Below, in pieces: positions 1 through 5,984 of a stretch of DNA of 7,386 nucleotides (the stretch's first letter is position 1; the number at the start of each line of letters is the position of its first letter). The position numbers were made by a program, and so were the translations under genes. This stretch comes from Gammaproteobacteria bacterium (GTDB lineage Bacteria > Pseudomonadota > Gammaproteobacteria > SZUA-140). The notes below the pieces were generated by a model. The model made no database searches. It was not told the origin of the DNA and was given only the letters and a program-made list of their open reading frames with translations. Where the stretch lies: the NCBI GenBank assembly GCA_026994735.1, contig JALWQD010000112.1, positions 1 to 7,386 on the forward strand, in the 5' to 3' direction.

Positions 1-47
1 CGTAAAACAGCCCCCACCGCTCCGCCCATGGCGATTGCCAGTAACAT
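1..47 (-). CDS. crcB: CrcB/FluC fluoride channel, N-terminal fragment (gene runs off the window start)
   Basis: Only the first 15 codons are present; they read MLLAIAMGGAVGAVL and the next codon is cut by the window edge. The family is a small dual-topology membrane protein that exports fluoride, and its first helix normally carries a GGAxGA motif like the GGAVGA seen here at residues 8–13. The ATG lies 3 bp after the rarA stop codon and is preceded by an AGGGAG ribosome-binding site that overlaps the end of rarA. It is therefore probably translated from the ftsK–lolA–rarA mRNA. In several gammaproteobacteria crcB follows rarA and precedes serS, so the position agrees with the call. The rest of the protein cannot be judged. 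Confidence 0.82.
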   Translation of the reverse strand, partial: MLLAIAMGGAVGAVL

Positions 48-50
48 CGG

Positions 51-1385
51 CTAACTCCCTGATGTTGTTGAAGGGTGATTATCCTGGCGCTCCAGCCAGT
101 CCTTATCCTGAGCCTGCAGACGGGCAAGCTTATCGGCAATCTTGATCTCCAGACCGCGGTCAACGGGAAAATAATAACGCCGTCCGCGCAAAGTATCCGG
201 CAAATATTGTTCGCCCGCGGCATAGCCACCTGGCTCATCATGAGCGTAGCGATAATTTTTCCCGTAACCCAGGTTTTTCATGAGTGCTGTCGGCGCATTC
301 CGCAAATGAACCGGTACCTCGGCGGAGCCACCTTTGCGGACTTCCGCCATTACTGCTTTAAAGGCGCTATAGACAGCGTTACTCTTCGCCGCACAGGCCA
401 GATAAGTCACTGCTTGAGCAAGCGCCAGGTCTCCTTCAGGGCTTCCCAGCCTCTCGGCTGCATCCCAGGCCTCAAGGGCGATTGTTAATGCCCGTGGATC
501 AGCATTACCGATATCCTCACTGGCCATTCTGACGATACGGCGAGCGAGATACAGCGGCTCACAACCGCCATCGAGCATGCGTGCCAGCCAATACAACGCG
601 CCATCCGGAGACGATCCACGAATGGATTTATGCAGCGCCGAAATCTGATCGTAAAAATGCTCGCCCCCTTTATCGAAATGACGCGGAGATGTGCTCAATA
701 TCTCGTCCACCTGCTGCATTGAAATAGCGGCAGCATCAGTGATATTTTCGAGCAATATCTCGAGCAGGTTCAACGCACGTCGAGCATCACCATCAGCAAC
801 CAAAGCAATCCTTTCTAGCGTCCCTGGCGGGAGCTTGCCGGGCGCTTCTTTGACGGTCTGATCCTGCAGGGCGCGCTGCAGCAGGAGCGCGATAGCATCC
901 ACATCAAGCGTCTTCAAAACATAGACACGGGCACGAGAAAGGAGGGCACTGTTTAATTCAAAAGAAGGGTTTTCTGTTGTCGCACCGATAAAAATGCATG
1001 TGCCATCTTCGATATGCGGTAGCAGGGCATCCTGTTGGGCTTTATTAAAACGATGCACTTCATCAATAAACAAGATCGTATCGCGATTAGAGTGCAAACG
1101 TTCCTGACGTGCTTTTTCAATCGCCGCACGAATATCTTTCACGCCAGCCAGCACAGCTGAGAGAGCAATAAACTGTGCCTCGGCACTCTTGGCTAACAGA
1201 CGTGCCATCGTCGTTTTGCCCGTCCCCGGTGCACCCCAAAGAATCAGCGAATGCAAACGACCACTCTTTAAGGCGTGCGACAATGGTTTGCCGTCGCCAA
1301 GCAAATGCCCCTGACCGACAATATCCTCAGCGGCATTTGGCCGCATCCGCTCTGCCAGCGGCGGCAGGTTATGCATAGCCATCAT
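51..1385 (-). CDS. rarA: Replication-associated recombination protein RarA (MgsA), AAA+ ATPase
   Basis: The 444-residue product is full length for the RarA/MgsA/WRNIP1 family, cytosolic clamp-loader-like ATPases that act at stalled or collapsed replication forks. Visible motifs, in order: N-terminal PLAERMRPNAAEDIVGQ typical of the family, Walker A GAPGTGKTT (51–59), Walker B ILFIDEVHRF (104–113), sensor-1 GATTENPSFELNSALLSRAR (134–153) with the arginine-finger region at its end, then the helical C-terminal tetramerisation region with ARRIVRMASEDIGNADPRAL and, later, YAHDEPGGYAAGEQYLP. The ATG at 1385 starts 2 bp after the lolA stop. No clear Shine-Dalgarno is visible, so coupling to lolA is likely. 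An ATG three codons in (product MHNLPPL…) is also possible. Nothing looks truncated. The identification is secure. Confidence 0.97.
   Translation of the reverse strand: MMAMHNLPPLAERMRPNAAEDIVGQGHLLGDGKPLSHALKSGRLHSLILWGAPGTGKTTMARLLAKSAEAQFIALSAVLAGVKDIRAAIEKARQERLHSNRDTILFIDEVHRFNKAQQDALLPHIEDGTCIFIGATTENPSFELNSALLSRARVYVLKTLDVDAIALLLQRALQDQTVKEAPGKLPPGTLERIALVADGDARRALNLLEILLENITDAAAISMQQVDEILSTSPRHFDKGGEHFYDQISALHKSIRGSSPDGALYWLARMLDGGCEPLYLARRIVRMASEDIGNADPRALTIALEAWDAAERLGSPEGDLALAQAVTYLACAAKSNAVYSAFKAVMAEVRKGGSAEVPVHLRNAPTALMKNLGYGKNYRYAHDEPGGYAAGEQYLPDTLRGRRYYFPVDRGLEIKIADKLARLQAQDKDWLERQDNHPSTTSGS
55..60 (-). promoter_or_regulatory. Ribosome-binding site of crcB
   Basis: On the minus strand AGGGAG lies 7 nt before the crcB ATG. 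It sits inside the last codons of rarA, which suggests that crcB translation is coupled to rarA translation. It also supports the ATG at 47 as the crcB start. Confidence 0.6.
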
Positions 1386-1387
1386 TA

Positions 1388-2050
1388 TTATTGGCCGGTT
1401 TCATCGATAATGTCACTGCCTGCTGGTGGGACAAACTTGAAAACGACATCAGCAATCGGAAGATTCTTTTTCAGTTTGCTAAACCTTATTTCAGTAGCAT
1501 TTCCCAACATGTCAAAAATAACCATCGCCACCAGCTGATGAGCGTATAATGCAATACGAATTTTTTCAAACTCCTGGTTTTCACCCTGGTTGCGCGGTAG
1601 CAACTCATACCAATCCTCCCCGGATGGCAGGGGTGGCAGCGCTGCAATCGAGAATAACTCTGCCAACGGTTTGCTCGTCGTTAACAGAGCGGCAGGGCCG
1701 GAAGATACCATGGCCGATGACATTGGCTTGATGGAAACCTGATCGAGGTCAGCATCATAAAGCCAAAGTCGATGACCATCCGTAATGATTGTTTGTGCAT
1801 ACGGTGTTTGATACTGCCAACGGAAGTGATCCGGACGTCGCAATTGAAACTCGCCCTGAAGGCGGGGCTGGTCAGAACCCGATAATGACTGCTGGACAAA
1901 CTTACCCTGGAGACTCTGCAATCCGGAAAAGAAGTCCTCGAGAGTTGATGCCGACAAGCTTTGGCTGAAGAAAAGCAACGACAGTGTGGCCATGGCGGTA
2001 TATTGCTGGCTAACCTTGTCGGCAAAAAAACCGAATAACCTCTCTATCAT
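1388..2050 (-). CDS. lolA: Outer-membrane lipoprotein carrier protein LolA
   Basis: The 220-residue product matches LolA, the periplasmic chaperone that takes lipoproteins from the LolCDE ABC transporter and hands them to LolB at the outer membrane. After the signal region the protein starts STLEDFFSGLQSLQGKFVQ. It then shows the family block FQLRRPDHFRWQYQTPY (68–84) with the conserved arginine region, ITDGHRLWLYDADLDQV (89–105), and LAELF and IRF strands of the open β-barrel. The signal peptide has an unusually long N-region: the hydrophobic core (about 21–28) begins after some 20 residues, with probable cleavage after Ala34 (SLSA|ST). A start at Met20 would give a shorter signal, but it has no Shine-Dalgarno and no basic N-region, so the first ATG is kept. 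The gene follows ftsK by 18 bp, as in many gammaproteobacteria, and is probably co-transcribed with it. Confidence 0.93.
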   Translation of the reverse strand: MIERLFGFFADKVSQQYTAMATLSLLFFSQSLSASTLEDFFSGLQSLQGKFVQQSLSGSDQPRLQGEFQLRRPDHFRWQYQTPYAQTIITDGHRLWLYDADLDQVSIKPMSSAMVSSGPAALLTTSKPLAELFSIAALPPLPSGEDWYELLPRNQGENQEFEKIRIALYAHQLVAMVIFDMLGNATEIRFSKLKKNLPIADVVFKFVPPAGSDIIDETGQ

Positions 2051-2068
2051 GAGTATATTTTTCCCGAA

Positions 2069-4456
2069 TTATTGAGGCGGTGGGGGCGGTGCCAGCACTT
2101 CACGGCTGCCATTTGATTCCAGTGGTCCAACGACACCGGCACGCTCCATCTCCTCGACCATTCTTGCGGCCCGGTTATAGCCAATTTTGAGGCGTCGCTG
2201 AACACCGGAAATCGATGCCCTGCGGGTCTCGGTGACAATGCGCACAGCCTGATCATAAAGGGCATCCTGCTCGCCATCGCCTGTCTCACCCGGCAACAAC
2301 ACGGCACCTTCCTCTTCCTGCCCCTTAAGGACTTCTTCGACATAATCAGGCTCACCGGCACTGCGCAGGAATTCAACAACATGATGCACCTCATGGTCAT
2401 CAACAAAAGCACCATGAATCCGTGTTGGCACGCTTGTCCCCGGTGGCAGATAGAGCATGTCACCATGTCCGAGCAGTTGCTCGGCACCCATTTGATCAAG
2501 AATTGTTCTCGAATCAATGCGCGAAGAAACCTGAAAGGCAATGCGGGTCGGAATATTGGCCTTAATCAAACCAGTGATAACATCGACAGATGGTCGTTGT
2601 GTCGCCAGAATCAGATGGATTCCTGAAGCACGTGCTTTTTGCGCCAGGCGGGCAATCAATTGCTCAACCTTCTTGCCAACGATCATCATCATATCAGCAA
2701 GCTCGTCGATGACGACGACAATCAACGGCAGGTGTTCAAGATAAACCGGCTCTGCGCCTTCAAGCGGGGGCGCACGCATGGGATCGATAATGGGTTTCCC
2801 GGCCTTGATAGCATCGGCGACCTTGCGATTGTAGTTGTTGATATTGCGAACACCCAGAGCCGACATCAGTGCATAGCGTCGCTCCATCTCGGCAACACAC
2901 CAACGGAGAGCATTGGCGGCTTCTTTCATATCAGTAACAACAGGTGCAAGAAGATGGGGGATGCGTTCATAGATCGATAATTCAAGCATCTTCGGATCGA
3001 TCATTATCAGACGCAAATCCTTCGGGTGGGCATTGTAGAGCAAGCTCAGGATCATGGCATTAATGCCTACCGATTTTCCTGACCCGGTGGTACCCGCTAT
3101 TAACAAGTGGGGCATTTTCGCCAGGTCAACAACAACCGGCAAGCCGGCGACATCCTTGCCCAAGGCCAGTGCCAAAGGTGATGACTTGGCTGCTTTGTCA
3201 TAGGCATGAGATTGGATGATCTCGCGCAAACAGACCATTTCCCGATGCTCATTCGGGATTTCCAGACCAATCACTGACTTGCCAGGTATTACTTCGACAA
3301 TTCGCACGCTGATGGCCGAAAGCGCACGCGCCAGATCTTTGGCCAGGTTGGTAATACGACTGACCTTGACACCGGCCGCAGGCTGCATCTCAAAACGGGT
3401 AATCACTGGCCCGGGATGAACGGCAACAACCTGTACTTCAATATTAAAATCGAGCAATTTCAACTCGACCTGGCGTGAAAACACCTCCAAAGCCTGTGCT
3501 GAAACCGATTGCGTTGATTCACGGGGCATATCGAGAAGATCGAGAGCAGGTAACTGGCCACCATGATGACTGCCACCTTTGAATAGTGGCATCTGTCGTT
3601 CCTTATCGACACGATCACTGATGGCAATCTTTTTAACTTTTGTCTCAATACGCGGGGGTAATTGTTTCTCCTTGCGTTTCTTTTCCTTTTTGACACTGGC
3701 AACACGTTGTTGCTGGGCTTTGCGTGCAATACGACGCTCTTTTAGGGACTGCAGCTGCTGTCGGCAAGAGAACCCGAAGCGCAAGGTCTGGCCACCGAGC
3801 CAGTCCATCAGGGAAAACCAGGAAAGTCCTGTTAAGAGCGTAATTCCGGTAAGCAAAATTGCCAGCAAAAAGAGTGTCGCGCCAATCAGGCTAAAGAGCG
3901 AGACGAGACCATCAGCAACAAAATCACCGAGGATACCACCGCTGCTTGCCGGCATTCCCCGAGCATAGAGCGAAAAGTGGAGGCTTGCCAAACCTGCCCC
4001 GGCCAGTAAAAAGAGAAAAAAACCGAAGACACGGATCACTGTCCTTTGTTGATGGGCAGCAATCTTCTGTGGTTCTTCCTGATAAATCGACCAGGCAAGA
4101 AAAGCGATCATCAATGGCAGGGTATAGGAGAGGTATCCCGATAACAGTAACACTGATGAGGCAAACCAGGCACCGACACGGCCACCCGCATTGGCAATGG
4201 TGCCGCCAATACCATTATCGGTCCAGCCCGGGTCACCCGCCTGGTAGCTGATCAGTGAAATCCCCAGGTAAAGAGCAATTGCGCCCAGTATGAACAGTCC
4301 ACTTTCACGCAGACCACGATGCCTTTGATGCACCAGGGGGTCCTTGCTTGCACGCTGGGCCGGTTGGTTTTTTTTGCTTATAGTGGGGGGCTTCGCCGCC
4401 GCCGCGCGCTTTTTTTTTCGTTTTGCCTGAACCATTCTGAAATCGCTTACCTGCAT
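2069..4456 (-). CDS. ftsK: DNA translocase FtsK
   Basis: Membrane-anchored, septum-located motor that pumps chromosomal DNA and activates XerCD recombination at dif during division. With the start chosen here it is 795 residues: a Lys/Arg-rich cytoplasmic tail, four membrane helices (about 53–71, 96–124, 140–159, 184–213), a short basic linker (about 235–290), then the motor. The motor shows Walker A GTTGSGKS (455–462) and Walker B VVVIDEL (580–586), with LATQRPSVDVITGLIKANIP following. The C-terminal γ winged-helix domain (about 745–771, ASISGVQRRLKIGYNRAARM) reads KOPS and contacts XerD. The linker is much shorter than in E. coli. The protein ends in a proline run. The reading frame extends to a TTG at 4498, but that and the ATG at 4489 lack a Shine-Dalgarno; the ATG at 4456 has AGGTGAT upstream. 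A start at 4435 (MVQAKRKKK…) is the other realistic choice. Confidence 0.96.
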   Translation of the reverse strand: MQVSDFRMVQAKRKKKRAAAAKPPTISKKNQPAQRASKDPLVHQRHRGLRESGLFILGAIALYLGISLISYQAGDPGWTDNGIGGTIANAGGRVGAWFASSVLLLSGYLSYTLPLMIAFLAWSIYQEEPQKIAAHQQRTVIRVFGFFLFLLAGAGLASLHFSLYARGMPASSGGILGDFVADGLVSLFSLIGATLFLLAILLTGITLLTGLSWFSLMDWLGGQTLRFGFSCRQQLQSLKERRIARKAQQQRVASVKKEKKRKEKQLPPRIETKVKKIAISDRVDKERQMPLFKGGSHHGGQLPALDLLDMPRESTQSVSAQALEVFSRQVELKLLDFNIEVQVVAVHPGPVITRFEMQPAAGVKVSRITNLAKDLARALSAISVRIVEVIPGKSVIGLEIPNEHREMVCLREIIQSHAYDKAAKSSPLALALGKDVAGLPVVVDLAKMPHLLIAGTTGSGKSVGINAMILSLLYNAHPKDLRLIMIDPKMLELSIYERIPHLLAPVVTDMKEAANALRWCVAEMERRYALMSALGVRNINNYNRKVADAIKAGKPIIDPMRAPPLEGAEPVYLEHLPLIVVVIDELADMMMIVGKKVEQLIARLAQKARASGIHLILATQRPSVDVITGLIKANIPTRIAFQVSSRIDSRTILDQMGAEQLLGHGDMLYLPPGTSVPTRIHGAFVDDHEVHHVVEFLRSAGEPDYVEEVLKGQEEEGAVLLPGETGDGEQDALYDQAVRIVTETRRASISGVQRRLKIGYNRAARMVEEMERAGVVGPLESNGSREVLAPPPPPQ

Positions 4457-4466
4457 TTTATCAATA

Positions 4467-4473
4467 ATCACCT
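4467..4473 (-). promoter_or_regulatory. Probable ribosome-binding site of ftsK, deciding the start
   Basis: AGGTGAT on the minus strand extends complementarity to the 16S rRNA tail and lies 10 nt before the ATG at 4456. The upstream in-frame TTG (4498) and ATG (4489) have no comparable site. The downstream ATG at 4435 has only a distant AGGT. Just upstream a small hairpin (CTGGC, loop GATA, GCCAG; 4472–4485) overlaps the first two bases of this site. Confidence 0.4.
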
Positions 4474-4510
4474 GGCTATCGCCAGACATAAAAATCAATA
4501 TTTAACATGA

Positions 4511-4540
4511 TATATAAAATATAACCAGTTGTTATAACAA
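4511..4540 (-). promoter_or_regulatory. Candidate promoter for ftsK operon
   Basis: On the minus strand TTGTTA (4540–4535) resembles a -35 box and TATATA (4516–4511) a -10 box, 18 bp apart. Transcription would start near 4504, giving a leader of roughly 48 nt before the chosen ftsK ATG. A better -10 hexamer, TATAAT (4546–4541), lies just upstream but has no recognisable -35 box. The region is so AT-rich that chance matches are likely. Confidence 0.25.
4529..4540. repeat. Perfect 12-bp palindrome, possible operator
   Basis: TTGTTATAACAA is its own reverse complement and lies in the AT-rich region before ftsK, overlapping the -35 candidate. ATAAC or GTTAT boxes also occur at 4521–4525 and 4554–4558, and ATAACCA is directly repeated at 4521–4527 and 4554–4560. 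This could be a binding site for a dimeric repressor or activator, but no known consensus is claimed. Confidence 0.35.
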
Positions 4541-4813
4541 ATTATATTACGCAATAACCATAAATCTTAGTAGACTGCTTTATTCTTGGTATCGAGTAAA
4601 CACAGTAGCAGCAGAAGCAGCAAAACAGCCTACAAACCCCATCCAAAAAACAATATCAAGCTATTGATTAGATTGCAATTTACCTTTTTATTAGCAAGAC
4701 AAGACCAACAGTACAGCAACGCTCATAGCGGAAAGTACCGAGTTGGCCAATGAATAACAAGATCAAATCACATATCTCGACCGTCATCATCGCGAAAGGA
4801 CCAGCGATGGCTA

Positions 4814-4822
4814 TGTTATACT
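4814..4822 (+). promoter_or_regulatory. Candidate extended -10 promoter for trxB
   Basis: TG-T-TATACT matches the extended -10 pattern TGnTATAAT with one mismatch. No good -35 box lies 16–18 bp upstream, which extended -10 promoters can tolerate. A start near 4829 would give a leader of about 140 nt containing the folded segments listed below. A second -10-like hexamer, CATAAT (4927–4932), is nearer to trxB but has no -35 box. Confidence 0.4.
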
Positions 4823-4841
4823 GCCGAAATCGTGAGTCCCG

Positions 4842-4922
4842 GCAAGCCACCATGCCTGCTTCCGGCCAGCAACGATTCTGCCAGCCAGAATCTGCTCGCA
4901 GGAAAGAGCTGGTGATGCTTGC
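4842..4922 (+). other. Highly foldable leader segment upstream of trxB (candidate structured RNA or palindromic element)
   Basis: Three nested stems can be read directly. Outer: GCAAGCCACCA (4842–4852) pairs with TGGTG-at-GCTTGC (4910–4922), 11 bp with a 2-nt bulge. Middle: CCTGC (4855–4859) with GCAGG (4898–4902). Inner: AGCA-ac-GATTCTG (4868–4880) with CAGAATCTGCT (4886–4896) around the loop CCAGC, 11 bp with a 2-nt bulge. A competing hairpin, CCGG-c-AAGC (4839–4847) with GCTTCCGG (4858–4865), excludes the outer and middle stems. It could act as a 5' UTR switch, be a small RNA, or be a DNA-level repeat element. I do not recognise a known riboswitch family. Confidence 0.45.
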
Positions 4923-4935
4923 AGTCCATAATTAG

Positions 4936-4958
4936 CCTTAAACTATAGTTATTTAAGG
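4936..4958 (+). promoter_or_regulatory. Hairpin capturing the trxB Shine-Dalgarno
   Basis: CCTTAAA (4936–4942) is perfectly complementary to TTTAAGG (4952–4958) across a 9-nt loop. The second arm contains AAGG of the AAGGAG ribosome-binding site. The stem is AU-rich and so would be weak, and six T follow at 4961–4966. It could damp translation in a temperature- or factor-dependent way. It is too AU-rich to be a confident intrinsic terminator. The palindrome AACTATAGTT (4941–4950) inside it might alternatively be a protein site. Confidence 0.4.
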
Positions 4959-4960
4959 AG
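4955..4960 (+). promoter_or_regulatory. Ribosome-binding site of trxB
   Basis: AAGGAG lies 8 nt before the ATG at 4969 and fixes that start. The spacer is TTTTTTAC. Its first four bases can pair in the hairpin at 4936–4958. Confidence 0.8.
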
Positions 4961-4968
4961 TTTTTTAC

Positions 4969-5925
4969 ATGTCAGGCACTGCCCCTAAACACCATCGTTT
5001 GCTGATCCTTGGCTCTGGTCCTGCAGGCTATGCTGCTGCTGTCTATGCCGCGCGCGCGAACCTCAAGCCCACCTTGATCACAGGGCTGCAGCAAGGCGGT
5101 CAGCTGACAACAACTACCGATGTCGATAACTGGCCGGGTGATCCAGAAGGGGTACAGGGTCCGGAACTGATGAACCGCATGGAACAACATGCTCTGCGCT
5201 TCGATACTGAAATCATCTTTGACCATATTCACACGGCCGCCCTTGAAGAACGGCCATTCATATTGACTGGTGACAGCGGTAGCTATAGTTGCGACGCCCT
5301 TATAATCGCCACAGGAGCCTCGGCAAAATACCTCGGCTTGCCTTCTGAAGAAGCCTTTATGGGGCGGGGCGTCTCTGCTTGTGCAACCTGTGATGGTTTT
5401 TTCTATCGAGACAAGCCGGTCGCGGTTATTGGTGGTGGTAATACCGCTGTTGAGGAAGCACTCTATCTTGCCAATATTGCTTCACATGTGACGGTTGTCC
5501 ATCGCCGCGACAATTTCCGCTCTGAAAAGATCCTTGCCGACCGCCTGCGCGAAAAGACCCGGGGTGGCAATGTCACTATCGAGTGGGATTCAGTCCTCGA
5601 GGAAGTCCTCGGTGATGACCAGGGCGTCACGGCTATGCGTATTCGTAACGTCAAGAATGAGCAACAAAAGTCGATAGATTTATTAGGCGTATTCATTGCC
5701 ATAGGTCATCAGCCTAATACCGATATCTTTGCAGGCCAACTGGCAATGAATGAAGGTTATCTTGTTATCAATAGTGGCATTAGCGGTAACGCCACGGCCT
5801 GCAGCATTGACGGTGTTTTTGCTGCGGGTGATGTTGCGGATTCCGTTTACCGCCAGGCAATTACCTCGGCAGGGGCAGGCTGTATGGCCGCACTGGATGC
5901 CGAACGCTATCTTGATAATATCTAG
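4969..5925 (+). CDS. trxB: Thioredoxin-disulfide reductase TrxB
   Basis: The 318-residue product has the normal length for the bacterial low-molecular-weight enzyme, a cytosolic homodimeric flavoprotein that passes electrons from NADPH through FAD to thioredoxin. Seen in order: FAD-binding GSGPAG (15–20), QQGGQLTTTTDVDNWPG (41–57), the redox-active pair C138-A-T-C141 followed by DGFF, the NADPH-binding GGGNTA (155–160), the HRRD motif (178–181) that usually contacts the NADPH phosphate, and the C-terminal FAD motif FAAGDVAD (284–291). All expected catalytic and cofactor residues are present. It is the first gene of the plus-strand cluster and is divergent from ftsK. The leader contains foldable segments that may control it. 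The stop at 5925 is followed after 59 bp by the PilZ gene, with no visible terminator. Confidence 0.97.
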   Translation: MSGTAPKHHRLLILGSGPAGYAAAVYAARANLKPTLITGLQQGGQLTTTTDVDNWPGDPEGVQGPELMNRMEQHALRFDTEIIFDHIHTAALEERPFILTGDSGSYSCDALIIATGASAKYLGLPSEEAFMGRGVSACATCDGFFYRDKPVAVIGGGNTAVEEALYLANIASHVTVVHRRDNFRSEKILADRLREKTRGGNVTIEWDSVLEEVLGDDQGVTAMRIRNVKNEQQKSIDLLGVFIAIGHQPNTDIFAGQLAMNEGYLVINSGISGNATACSIDGVFAAGDVADSVYRQAITSAGAGCMAALDAERYLDNI

Positions 5926-5970
5926 ACGATAGTCCTTTGCTCTGCAAGATGGAGAGAGCGACTCTAATGG

Positions 5971-5977
5971 AGGAGGG
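5971..5977 (+). promoter_or_regulatory. Ribosome-binding site of the PilZ gene, deciding the start
   Basis: AGGAGGG lies 7 nt before the ATG at 5985. The tract GGAGGAGGG begins at 5969 and could also serve the ATG at 5979, though at shorter spacing. Earlier in-frame codons (TTG 5937, ATG 5949, ATG 5967) have weaker or no upstream sites. Confidence 0.65.
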
Positions 5978-5984
5978 AATGCCC

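Larger units (their letters stand above)
4457..4968. other. Divergent intergenic region between ftsK and trxB, no convincing protein gene
   Basis: These 512 bp separate the two transcription blocks. The ftsK-proximal part (about 4490–4700) is very AT-rich and holds several -10-like hexamers, ATAAC/GTTAT boxes, a perfect 12-bp palindrome and smaller dyads such as ATCAA-gcta-TTGAT (4655–4668). The trxB-proximal part (about 4740–4935) is richer in GC and strongly foldable. A 61-codon plus-strand frame at 4750–4935 and a 20-codon minus-strand frame at 4580–4642 exist but lack good ribosome-binding sites and recognisable motifs. In enterobacteria lrp sits between trxB and ftsK; no lrp is present here. 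Confidence 0.7.

Noticed and set aside
75..488. 137-codon plus-strand frame antisense to rarA
   Set aside because: Lies entirely within a well-supported rarA; composition and lack of motifs mark it as a shadow frame.
2047..2541. 164-codon minus-strand frame and several plus-strand frames (e.g. 3579–3968, 2639–2980) within ftsK
   Set aside because: They lie wholly or almost wholly inside ftsK in other frames, have no family motifs and no good ribosome-binding sites; they are shadows of ftsK codon use.
4601..4624. Short GCAG/AGCAGC microrepeat
   Set aside because: Only a few imperfect trinucleotide units; not long enough to call a tandem repeat or array.
4691..4726. Minus-strand 11-codon frame MSVAVLLVLSC resembling a lipoprotein signal start
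   Set aside because: It stops immediately after the cysteine and no continuation in another frame gives a convincing protein, so chance is the simplest explanation.
4750..4935. 61-codon plus-strand frame upstream of trxB starting MNNKIKSH
   Set aside because: No Shine-Dalgarno, no recognisable motif, and it covers the strongly foldable leader, which explains the sequence better as RNA or DNA structure.
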